Shown here in pieces: positions 1 through 7,278 of a stretch of 35,964 bases of DNA. This stretch comes from an uncultured Bifidobacterium sp. (GTDB taxonomy: Bacteria > Actinomycetota > Actinomycetes > Actinomycetales > Bifidobacteriaceae). A program made the position numbers and the translations under genes. The notes below the pieces were generated by a model. It ran no database searches. It was not told where the DNA came from and was given only the letters and a program-made list of their open reading frames with translations. Each line of letters starts with the position of its first letter. The first letter of the stretch is position 1. The stretch spans positions 1 through 35,964 of the forward strand of contig NZ_CASEXV010000023.1 in the NCBI RefSeq assembly GCF_949292005.1, written 5' to 3'.

Positions 1-1
1 C

Positions 2-112
2 GTGGAACACGTCGACACGTACATGCACTGGTACAACCACCAACGCATCAAACAATCCCTGGGATGGAAAAGTCCCGTACACTATAGAATGCAACAAGGG
101 CTAGTGGCCTAA
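2..112 (+). CDS. IS3-family transposase, C-terminal end (partial)
   Basis: The window opens inside an open frame that runs to a TAA at 110-112. The 36 visible residues contain WYNHQRIKQSLGWKSPVHYR, which matches the end of the DDE integrase (rve) domain of IS3/IS150-type transposases, where WYN..R.h..L...SP..yR is typical. The rest of the element lies to the left of the window, so I cannot say whether it is intact. Its right terminal repeat should lie shortly after the stop codon, but I could not define it without the left end for comparison. The element sits downstream of, and convergent with, the Ddl gene. Confidence 0.8.
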   Translation: MEHVDTYMHWYNHQRIKQSLGWKSPVHYRMQQGLVA

Positions 113-271
113 ACCATCTCCAAGAAAACGTCCGCAGCCCCCTACCCATCAAAAAGCGAGTCACAAAAGATACCGGGGAAGCCGACGCAAAAAGCAATTC
201 TTTGAAATAAATTCACCCAGAAATGCGAAGCCGCAAAGGTTGATTAGCCGCATATGTGATAACCGAATGGA

Positions 272-313
272 TACGTTAGACATGCCATCCGGTCAAATGG
301 CATGTCTAACGTA
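272..313. repeat. Perfect 16-bp inverted repeat, 10-nt loop
   Basis: The arm at 272-287 (TACGTTAGACATGCCA) is matched exactly by its reverse complement at 298-313. There is no U-run on either side, so it is not a standard rho-independent terminator. It lies 160 bp after the transposase stop and 259 bp beyond the ligase stop. It could be a bidirectional terminator between convergent genes, a small palindromic repeat element, or part of the insertion element's end. Confidence 0.75.
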
Positions 314-457
314 GTCCAAGCTTGTCGTGTGGCACAGCCCGCAGTCCCTCCCAAAACCGTCGAACTATTCGCACTCGTCTGTCAGTCAACACGGTTCAGA
401 ATGTCCATGTCTTTTCCAATCCAGCCCAATCCGGTTCGGCACGCAACACGGCACTGC

Positions 458-496
458 GTGACGTGACGGCACGTCACTGCGCTGCCAGCACGTCAC
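458..496. promoter_or_regulatory. GTGACGTG/CACGTCAC motif cluster
   Basis: GTGACGTG at 458-465 and CACGTCAC at 470-477 form a perfect 8-bp inverted repeat with a 4-nt spacer (ACGG). A further exact CACGTCAC copy is at 489-496. The geometry (8-4-8 plus one extra half-site) resembles a binding site for a dimeric DNA-binding protein, or a short hairpin downstream of the ligase gene. No gene starts nearby, so a promoter role is not obvious. Confidence 0.4.
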
Positions 497-571
497 GGGA
501 CTCACTGCACGACGACATTGCGCAACACAGCACAACAACAGCCGGGAAGCAGCAGTGCCGGTCTACTTTAC

Positions 572-1600
572 TTACTTATGTGGCACGGCTCGATTCTGTC
601 CCAGCACCGATTCCACAAGGCTTGAGTACAGTGAGGACAACTGATATCCTGCGGCGATCGCAGCCTGAGGAAGCAGCGAGGTGTCTGTCATACCCGGAGT
701 GACGTTGGACTCGAGGAACTGCGGAACACCGTCGTGGTCGACAATGAAATCGGTTCTGGAGATGTCCCGGAGGCTGAGCGTCTTATGAGCTGTTAATGCT
801 GCGGTTTCGGTGGCCTCCAGAATGTCGGCTGAAAGTCGTGCAGGCACGTAGAAATCCGTGGGGCCGGGTGTGTAGCGGGCATCGTAGTCATAAGTGCCAT
901 TCGGCGTGTCGATCTCCAATGGCGGGAGGACGATCAGATCGCCGTTGACTTCAAGAACCGATACCGACACCTCGGTTCCTTGAACGGCTTGCTCCACCAG
1001 CGCGACATCCCCATACGCGAAGCATGTCACCATCGCCTCGGGAAGTTTGTCCGCGTCGGAGACGAATGTGCACCCTAGGGCAGAGCCACCCATGGTCGGC
1101 TTCACGAAAAGGGGCAGTCCAAGGGAATGCACCAAAAGATCAATGACCTTTGTAGCGCCGAGTTCCCGGAACATCGACTCCGGAAGGGTTACCGAGTGTG
1201 GTGTGGACAAGCCACCTAGCTTCCGCACGACATTCTTCGCAATCGGTTTGCTCCAGGCCGTCCGGGAGGCCTTCGCGCGTGAACCGATGTAAGGCAGCCC
1301 CTCCATTTCGAGGATGTCTCGAATGGATCCATCCTCTCCATTGGCACCATGGAGAAGGGGCCAGACGATATCGGGGCGGGTGGCGGACGACGAGAGGTAC
1401 GAGAGCAGGTCACCATCCATGTCATGAAACGCGACCTTCCAGCCGGCCTCCTCAAGGAAACCGCCGACACGGTGGCCGGAGCTCAGGGAGACATCGCGCT
1501 CGTGACTCAGTCCTCCACACACTATCAGGACCGTCGTGTCCGAACGGTCATGCGTTGCCGGATAGGCCCCGGTCTTGTCAGCGTCGGTTGTTGTGTCCAT
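572..1600 (-). CDS. ddl: D-alanine--D-alanine ligase family protein
   Basis: An ATP-grasp enzyme of 342 residues that should join two D-alanines for the peptidoglycan pentapeptide in the cytoplasm. The N-terminal Ddl domain begins with GGLSHERDVS (29-38), equivalent to the GG.S.E..VS signature. HGANGEDG follows at 84-91 and the ATP-grasp lysine in LPLFVKPTMGGSALG is near 167. The C-terminal catalytic block reads RTDF.VD..G.PQFLESNVTPGMTDTSLLP (282-311), with the metal-binding Glu297/Asn299 pair. The frame is open further upstream, but ATG at 1600 follows GAAAGGCGG at good spacing, whereas ATG at 1621 has no Shine-Dalgarno site. The aminotransferase upstream ends 106 bp before it on the same strand. 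The sequence is somewhat divergent in the central loop, so a second-copy Ddl with a modified substrate range is possible. Confidence 0.88.
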   Translation of the reverse strand: MDTTTDADKTGAYPATHDRSDTTVLIVCGGLSHERDVSLSSGHRVGGFLEEAGWKVAFHDMDGDLLSYLSSSATRPDIVWPLLHGANGEDGSIRDILEMEGLPYIGSRAKASRTAWSKPIAKNVVRKLGGLSTPHSVTLPESMFRELGATKVIDLLVHSLGLPLFVKPTMGGSALGCTFVSDADKLPEAMVTCFAYGDVALVEQAVQGTEVSVSVLEVNGDLIVLPPLEIDTPNGTYDYDARYTPGPTDFYVPARLSADILEATETAALTAHKTLSLRDISRTDFIVDHDGVPQFLESNVTPGMTDTSLLPQAAIAAGYQLSSLYSSLVESVLGQNRAVPHK

Positions 1601-1706
1601 AAGAGATATACCGCCTTTCATTGTCTGATAGGAATTGACGGAGGATGTGACGTGATTCCGAGATGAAGATTTCCGGTGCACCGATGGGGGCTGGCGGTCG
1701 ATACCG

Positions 1707-3029
1707 TCAGCCGATCTGTGGCCCGGGCGTCTCCAAATCGCGCGGATCGGAGTCCGGAGTTCCAGATGTTCCAAACAGCTCGGCGGTTTGTCGTTCAGCA
1801 TCCATCACCGTGGCCAAACGGCGTATCCCCTCACGTATCCGTTCAGGCTTTGGATAGCAGAAGGAGAGGCGCATATGGTCGGAACCCTCGCCATTCGTAT
1901 AGAAGCCCGTGCCCGCAACGTACGCGACCTTCGCGGTGATTGCCCTTGGAAGCATGGCGCGGGAATCCAACCCCTCGGGGATTTTGAGCCAGATATAGAA
2001 GCCGCCGCGTGGTTTGTTCCATGAACAGTATGGAAGATACTCACGTAAAGCAGAATCCATAGCCTCGCAACGTCCCTTGTACATTCCCCGATAGTCGTCG
2101 ATCTGTTTACGCCAATCAAAATTATCAAGATACGTGGTGATGGTGAACTGGCTCATATTCGAAGGACAGAGAATCGACGCCTCATTGGCCAGCACCAGTT
2201 TGTGACGGATTCCGGTTGGAGCGACCATCCACGCGATGCGCATTCCCGGGGCGATGATCTTCGAGAAACTTGACAGATAAACAACATTCTCCGAATCCAT
2301 GGAACGCAAAGCGGGATAGGTTTGCCCGTCGAATCCGAGAAGTCCATATGGGTTGTCCTCCACAATCAGAACATGATGCCGTCGCGCGATCTCGAGGATC
2401 CTGGGCCTGCGGTCGACGCTTAGAGTGACACCAGCCGGATTATGGAAGTTGGGCACTGTGTAGAGGAATTTCACCTTCTTCCCACGCGCGCGCTGTTCGA
2501 CGATTGCGTTTTCGAAGGATTCCGGTATCAGACCATCCTTATCCAGCTGAACGTTGACGACGTCGACTTGGAAAGACTGGAATACGCCCAATGCGCCCAC
2601 ATAATTGGGAGCCTCGGCAAGCACCACATCTCCGGGGTCGCACATGATGCGCGTGATCAGATCCAGCGCGTTCTGCGAACCGTTTGTGATGACCACGTCG
2701 TCGGGCTGAACGTCGTCGATGCCTTCAAGCTCCATAATTTGCAGCACGTCCTCGCGCAGATGTGGGTCGCCTTGTGCCGATCCGTATTGCCAGGCGACAT
2801 CGCCTTTGTCGACCATCATCTTGGCGATGAGCTCGGAAAGCCTTTCGAACGGCATGTAGTCAAGGTAAGGCATCCCGCCAGCCAAGGACACGACCTCCGG
2901 GCGGGACGCGACGGCGAAAAGCGCTCGGATCTCCGATGCCCTCATTGCCTCGGCACGTGCGGCATAGGAACCAAACCACGGATCGTTCCTGATGACTTTC
3001 GAGGCGGAGGCGTTGGGTGTCCCGGACAT
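1707..3029 (-). CDS. PLP-dependent aminotransferase, fold type I (class I/II)
   Basis: A cytoplasmic aminotransferase of 440 residues. The PLP-binding lysine is in SSFSK (Lys257). Other family marks are the NGSQNALDL turn (116-124), VPNFHNPAG (192-200) with the pyridine-nitrogen-side VEDNPYG at 223-229, and RLSFCYP near the C-terminus for the substrate carboxylate. This pattern is that of the LysN/2-aminoadipate and MocR-related aminotransferase group, so the amino donor and acceptor cannot be named. ATG at 3029 is chosen over the upstream ATG at 3065 because AAGGAAGG lies 7 nt before it. It precedes the Ddl gene on the same strand (106-bp gap), so the two may be co-transcribed; a link to D-alanine or cell-wall amino acid supply is only an inference. 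Confidence 0.9.
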   Translation of the reverse strand: MSGTPNASASKVIRNDPWFGSYAARAEAMRASEIRALFAVASRPEVVSLAGGMPYLDYMPFERLSELIAKMMVDKGDVAWQYGSAQGDPHLREDVLQIMELEGIDDVQPDDVVITNGSQNALDLITRIMCDPGDVVLAEAPNYVGALGVFQSFQVDVVNVQLDKDGLIPESFENAIVEQRARGKKVKFLYTVPNFHNPAGVTLSVDRRPRILEIARRHHVLIVEDNPYGLLGFDGQTYPALRSMDSENVVYLSSFSKIIAPGMRIAWMVAPTGIRHKLVLANEASILCPSNMSQFTITTYLDNFDWRKQIDDYRGMYKGRCEAMDSALREYLPYCSWNKPRGGFYIWLKIPEGLDSRAMLPRAITAKVAYVAGTGFYTNGEGSDHMRLSFCYPKPERIREGIRRLATVMDAERQTAELFGTSGTPDSDPRDLETPGPQIG

Positions 3030-3201
3030 AATAGAACCTTCCTTCACACGCTGGTGCGCATACAATTCCGAACTTTAGTACCAGATGGGGAAACACAGTG
3101 CGAGCAGGGTGAACCGGCACGAATCCCGTACAGTGACGCGGACGTCGCGCTGGGGAGTCGAGCCCAACAGGCGGCGCGTATCGGCTGATTCACTGATGGG
3201 A

Positions 3202-5433
3202 CTAATAGAGCTTGACCGAGTTGATGTACAGCTGATTGTTCGGCAAGCTGTCAAGAGGCACCCAGAGGAGGAAGTCCTGGGCTTTGACCGCCTTCGTGAA
3301 CTTCACATCGGTGGTTCCGCTGGCATCGAAGGTGAATTTCGCGACCTGTGTTCCTTCGGCCGGGTCGTTGGTCGTGTTCGCATACAGGTATCCGGTACCG
3401 CCGGAGGAACGAATGTTGATGACGAAACGGTACACCGTCTGTTTTTCACTAAGGTGCATGTAATATCCGTACCCCTGCTCATTCGCAGGATTGGTAAGGA
3501 ACTCTTGCTTGTCGATGTCATAGGCCGTGTTGTTCTCCAGCACCGACGGGGAGGGAACCGCGGATACGGTTTTATCCGCGTGGATCACGCTGGAGCTCGT
3601 GGTGCTGGATGACGAGGCGGAAGCCGAGGACGACGATGCCGACGACGTGGACGTGGAGGAAGACGATCCAGATGTGCTGGTGGTTTCGGTGCCGAACGGG
3701 ACATCATTCAGATCCATCACGGGCCAGGAACTCGAGTCCCGTGAGACGCTTCCCGTCGTGGATCCGCCAATAAAGGCCCGAAGTGAGAACGCCAAGGCTA
3801 CCGCCACGATTGTGGCAATGACGAAAACAGCGATGACTTTCGTGGTGAATCTGCTCAGCAGTGGGGAGTCGGCCAGATCGACATGAGGGTGTTCCGAGGC
3901 TGATGTTTGCTGCGATTCAGGGACGTAACTAGGGGGAAGGCCGGCGGCCCCGGCGTTCTCCTTCACGTGCTGTTCGGCACGCAATGCGCGAGCCGACTCC
4001 TGACCCGGAAGGACACGGGCACCGGATTCATTGAAGACCGGGATGCTTCCAGTCGATTCAGTGCGAGGATGATAGTTCAGATCGGTTCTATGCGCTTGTG
4101 CCCCGACGGGAATCGGGTGTGTCGAGAAATCGAATTGAACCGTAGACGCGTTGTTCTGATGGCCTTCTTCCGGTGTCCCCAATGGAGCGAAGAACGAGCT
4201 GTTCGTGTCGGAGTCGGGAGATGACAAAATATCCGCCATCTCCGCCGCGGCTATGCTGTGGAATCGCGAATCCTGAGCCATGAACCCGGCGGTGGTTGTC
4301 GTTTCGGATTCGCTGGGGATGGATGGCAGCGACTGGTTAATGCCAGTGGAGGTGTGTGTGGCGTCATCACGGTGGGGGGCGGGAGGCAGTGCCGGCTCAA
4401 GTGAGGTCTCCTCGCCTTTCGTCGCAGGAGGGAATGAAGCCGGTCCACTGTGTGGTGGGATCGCTGGGATTCTTTCGCTTGCGGATCTGGAAGGGATGGG
4501 TGGGAAAGATGGTGCTTTCGACATGGGGAAGATGCTGTTCGTCATACCTGCGAACGAGCTTCCGGCCACGATCTCATGAGGAATGGGAACGATGTTTTTG
4601 GGATCTTCGGGACGCAACCGCGCGTTGACGATGGAATTCTCGCCATCGATACCCGGCAGTGCTATGTCCGTGGGACTGAGCGCATCCAAAGGCGTCCAGG
4701 AGCCTAGAAGCGCCGTCAATTCCGACAAGGATGCCATGGGGACGCCGCGGCCATCATGGCGTTGTGAGTCACTTATGTTGAGACCGCGGGCGCAGATGAG
4801 CCGGAACTCGCCAGGTGTCTGGAGATCAAGCGCGTCGATGTCAAAATGCGGATCAGGGTGGGACGCGGTTCTCATCAGCAAGGAGTAAAGCACCGCCGCC
4901 AACTGACGTATCGCGAGCTGCTCCTTGGGGAGGTCTGCGGGCGCCCCCGACATCTCCGACAGCATGGGACTTATGGGAGCGTTTGTTATCTGAACTCCAG
5001 TGGACGTGATTCTGATCGTGTCCGTACTGATGGATTCATGGGAGAGGCCGTCCACAAGAAGCTGTTGCTGGGCTTTGGCGCATTCGCCGACAATGCTTCT
5101 GATGGCTTCATAACTCAAAGTCTGGCTGGCCGGTCCGTGGAGATAGTCGGTAAGCGACAAGCCCCCATCGAGTGCTGTGACGATAATCGCCACTGGACCA
5201 CGATGTTGAAGTTGCAGAACCCGAGTGAAATGCGCGTTCCGTGTCAACGCAAGAGAGGACGCTATGGCGTTGACGTGCGGAAGGGTCGATGTGTCGTTGA
5301 CGAGGAACAACTGGCAGTCCCGTGCAAGGACACGGTCGCTTGCCTTCCAGGCTTGCAATCCGTCGACTGTTCTCAATCTCGTCACCAACGTGTAGCGGTT
5401 GATGACGGTGTCTCCCAGATTGGGCTCGCTCAT
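3202..5433 (-). CDS. Membrane pseudokinase with extracellular domain (MviN C-terminal-half equivalent)
   Basis: A 743-residue protein with three parts. Residues about 10-280 have the layout of a protein kinase fold but lack every catalytic signature: no glycine loop in INRYTLVTRLRT, no ATP lysine in RDCQLFLVND, LSHES where HRD is expected, and no DFG. Then comes a long Pro/Ser-rich cytosolic linker, one transmembrane helix at about 528-553, a Ser/Thr tract at about 575-615 and a roughly 120-residue outside domain (620-743). Mycobacterial MviN (Rv3910) carries MurJ, pseudokinase, TM and extracellular domain in one chain. Here the second half is a separate gene 57 bp downstream of murJ. Known in Mycobacterium: phosphorylated pseudokinase recruits the FHA protein FhaA to control peptidoglycan synthesis. 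The ATG follows CGGAG by about 9 nt. Confidence 0.82.
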   Translation of the reverse strand: MSEPNLGDTVINRYTLVTRLRTVDGLQAWKASDRVLARDCQLFLVNDTSTLPHVNAIASSLALTRNAHFTRVLQLQHRGPVAIIVTALDGGLSLTDYLHGPASQTLSYEAIRSIVGECAKAQQQLLVDGLSHESISTDTIRITSTGVQITNAPISPMLSEMSGAPADLPKEQLAIRQLAAVLYSLLMRTASHPDPHFDIDALDLQTPGEFRLICARGLNISDSQRHDGRGVPMASLSELTALLGSWTPLDALSPTDIALPGIDGENSIVNARLRPEDPKNIVPIPHEIVAGSSFAGMTNSIFPMSKAPSFPPIPSRSASERIPAIPPHSGPASFPPATKGEETSLEPALPPAPHRDDATHTSTGINQSLPSIPSESETTTTAGFMAQDSRFHSIAAAEMADILSSPDSDTNSSFFAPLGTPEEGHQNNASTVQFDFSTHPIPVGAQAHRTDLNYHPRTESTGSIPVFNESGARVLPGQESARALRAEQHVKENAGAAGLPPSYVPESQQTSASEHPHVDLADSPLLSRFTTKVIAVFVIATIVAVALAFSLRAFIGGSTTGSVSRDSSSWPVMDLNDVPFGTETTSTSGSSSSTSTSSASSSSASASSSSTTSSSVIHADKTVSAVPSPSVLENNTAYDIDKQEFLTNPANEQGYGYYMHLSEKQTVYRFVINIRSSGGTGYLYANTTNDPAEGTQVAKFTFDASGTTDVKFTKAVKAQDFLLWVPLDSLPNNQLYINSVKLY

Positions 5434-5490
5434 TGTTCAGACTCCGTACGACGCATAAGGCACCTCACAGTAGGTGATGCTGAGGTCATT

Positions 5491-7278
5491 CTAGCTATTA
5501 CCCTGTCCGTTTGGCGCGTTGTGGGAGGGTTTCTCGCCATTCCTCACACGTCTGTTACGCACAGGGTCGAAGTGGCGGATTCCTCGGGTCGGCCACAGAC
5601 CATGCTCACGTTTCGCTGCCGGCGATTCGAGGTCCAGGAAAGGAAACCTATTGGACACGCGCATCCATGTCAGGGCCAGCTCATGGGAATGCATGATTCT
5701 CAACGCGTACAGATACACGATGAGAATAACCGCCGTGAGCGCCACGCAAATCGCGACCGCTTGAATCCAGGCCATCGATGACCATGTGGCTCCAACCAAG
5801 CCATAGACGGATGGCCTCACAAGCAGTCCAACCACCGTCGCAATGAACGCCGCGACGAATCCCTGACAGTAGCACCGCGCGAGACGGTGCCCATCGATGC
5901 TGCCGCCGAGCCTGCGGCGAAGCATCAACAGAAGCGCGGGGAACGCTATGACCGTCGATAGGGTGACCGCGAGCCCCAGCAAAGTCGCCCAATGCTCGGG
6001 CGGAAGAAGACGGATTCCTATAAGCAGCACCAGCAGATGGATCGCCTCCTGAAGGACGGCGAAGATGAACGGCGACCGCCCGTCCTCGAAGGCGAAGAAC
6101 GAGCGCTGAATAATCAGATAGGCGCTGGACAGCGGAAGGCACAGCGCCAATGCGGCCAAAGGACTCGCCATGAGCAGCGCTTCCTGCGTGCTGATCGAAG
6201 GAAGAAGGGATTTTGCTATCGGTGCGGCCATCACCACAAGGGCTGCCGCGAAAAAGCACATCATCAATCCCACGTCACGAAGCGATTGGCTGATTTCCAA
6301 GCGCGCCGACTTCAGGTCCTTGCGTGCGACATATCTTGAGATAACAGGGAAAACCGCGGTGGATACGGAAACCGCTATCAGTGAGTATGGCAGTATCCAG
6401 AGTGTGTAGGCATTCTGGTAGGACGCGTTTCCCGCCACGGTGAGCTGGCTTGCTCCATGGATGCGCGCGGCGATTGTGGGAGCGCTTGTGGTGACGCGGG
6501 TGTCGATGATGGTGACAAGCTGGCCGACGATGACTATTCCCAGGCTCCATGCGGCAACCGGTCCCATCGACCTCAGACCGATTCCACGGATGCCCAGGCG
6601 CGGTCTGTACTTTATGCCCGACCTCGCCAAGGGGAAAAACAGGATGAGCGCCTGAAAGGCGACTCCCAGGGTCCATGCCCCCGCGGTGAGCGCCACTCTG
6701 CCTGTGGTCCAGAACTGCAACGGCTGGTTGTTGGCCTTGCCGAAAAGAAGAATGAATGCCGTGAATCCGATTGAGCTTATGAGATTCGCGCCGACGGAGC
6801 TCCATGCGTAGGCGCCGAAGCGATTCTTGGCGGCGAGTATTTGTCCTAGAACGGTATACAGGCCGTAGAAGAGAATCTGTGGCATGCACCACAACGTGAA
6901 TGCGTTGGTCAGAGCCCTCATGTCGTTGTCGCCATCCGTGTACAGCCATGTTAGCAACGGGGTGGCGGACATCATTACCAGAGTGATTGACAGCAGAAGC
7001 AGCAAGGCGAACGTGATGAGCTTGTTCAGCTGTTTCTCCGCGTCCTTCGATTGCAGGGTTCGCACAATCTGAGGGACGAGAACCGCGTTGAAGATTCCTC
7101 CCGAAACCAGCGTGAAAATGACTTGAGGGATCATCGCGCCAGCCTGATAGGCATTGGCGGCCATGCCCGTCGTGCCGATGGCGGCAGCCAGAAGAATGCT
7201 TCGGACCTGGCCGGTCACTCGTGAGGCGGCCGTTCCGACGGCCATGATCATGGAGTTTCGACTGGTGGCAGAGCTCAT
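5491..7278 (-). CDS. murJ: Lipid II flippase MurJ (MviN family)
   Basis: A polytopic inner-membrane protein of 595 residues with about 14 hydrophobic segments. It flips undecaprenyl-linked peptidoglycan precursor to the outer face. The N-terminal SRVTGQVRSILLAAAIG (19-35) carries the conserved Arg pair of TM1 in the MurJ family. The QILFYGLYTVLGQILAAKNRFG segment (TM4-loop) is also typical. After the last helix there is a hydrophilic tail of about 45 residues, making it longer than the 511-residue E. coli protein. The start ATG overlaps the stop of the upstream DUF6049 gene (ATGA, 7275-7278), indicating translational coupling; AAAGGA lies 9 nt upstream. The pseudokinase gene follows after 57 bp. 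Confidence 0.92.
   Translation of the reverse strand: MSSATSRNSMIMAVGTAASRVTGQVRSILLAAAIGTTGMAANAYQAGAMIPQVIFTLVSGGIFNAVLVPQIVRTLQSKDAEKQLNKLITFALLLLLSITLVMMSATPLLTWLYTDGDNDMRALTNAFTLWCMPQILFYGLYTVLGQILAAKNRFGAYAWSSVGANLISSIGFTAFILLFGKANNQPLQFWTTGRVALTAGAWTLGVAFQALILFFPLARSGIKYRPRLGIRGIGLRSMGPVAAWSLGIVIVGQLVTIIDTRVTTSAPTIAARIHGASQLTVAGNASYQNAYTLWILPYSLIAVSVSTAVFPVISRYVARKDLKSARLEISQSLRDVGLMMCFFAAALVVMAAPIAKSLLPSISTQEALLMASPLAALALCLPLSSAYLIIQRSFFAFEDGRSPFIFAVLQEAIHLLVLLIGIRLLPPEHWATLLGLAVTLSTVIAFPALLLMLRRRLGGSIDGHRLARCYCQGFVAAFIATVVGLLVRPSVYGLVGATWSSMAWIQAVAICVALTAVILIVYLYALRIMHSHELALTWMRVSNRFPFLDLESPAAKREHGLWPTRGIRHFDPVRNRRVRNGEKPSHNAPNGQGNS

Larger units (their letters stand above)
113..571. 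other. Non-coding stretch between the IS3 remnant and the Ddl gene
   Basis: I see no credible gene here. The left part (about 113-320) is richer in A+T than its neighbours and holds a perfect 16-bp inverted repeat (272-313). The right part (about 420-560) is full of CAC/GTG triplets and holds the palindromic GTGACGTG/CACGTCAC cluster. An open frame starting at 322 runs antisense into the 3' end of the ligase gene; it has no recognisable motif and I treat it as chance. The change in base composition would fit DNA brought in or left by the insertion element, but that is inference. Confidence 0.6.

Noticed and set aside
322..702. Plus-strand open frame of 126 codons over the end of the ligase gene
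   Set aside because: Antisense to the conserved C-terminus of Ddl, composition is Ser/Thr/Arg noise, no ribosome site or motif.
3030..3201. Promoter of the aminotransferase-ligase pair
   Set aside because: The 172-bp gap should hold one, but no -35/-10 pair with acceptable spacing stood out on the minus strand.
3202..5433. Active Ser/Thr kinase
   Set aside because: Glycine loop, ATP lysine, HRD and DFG are all missing, so it is called a pseudokinase.
4846..5781. Plus-strand open frame of 311 codons
   Set aside because: Antisense across the pseudokinase and murJ genes, both of which are supported by family features; no motif of its own.
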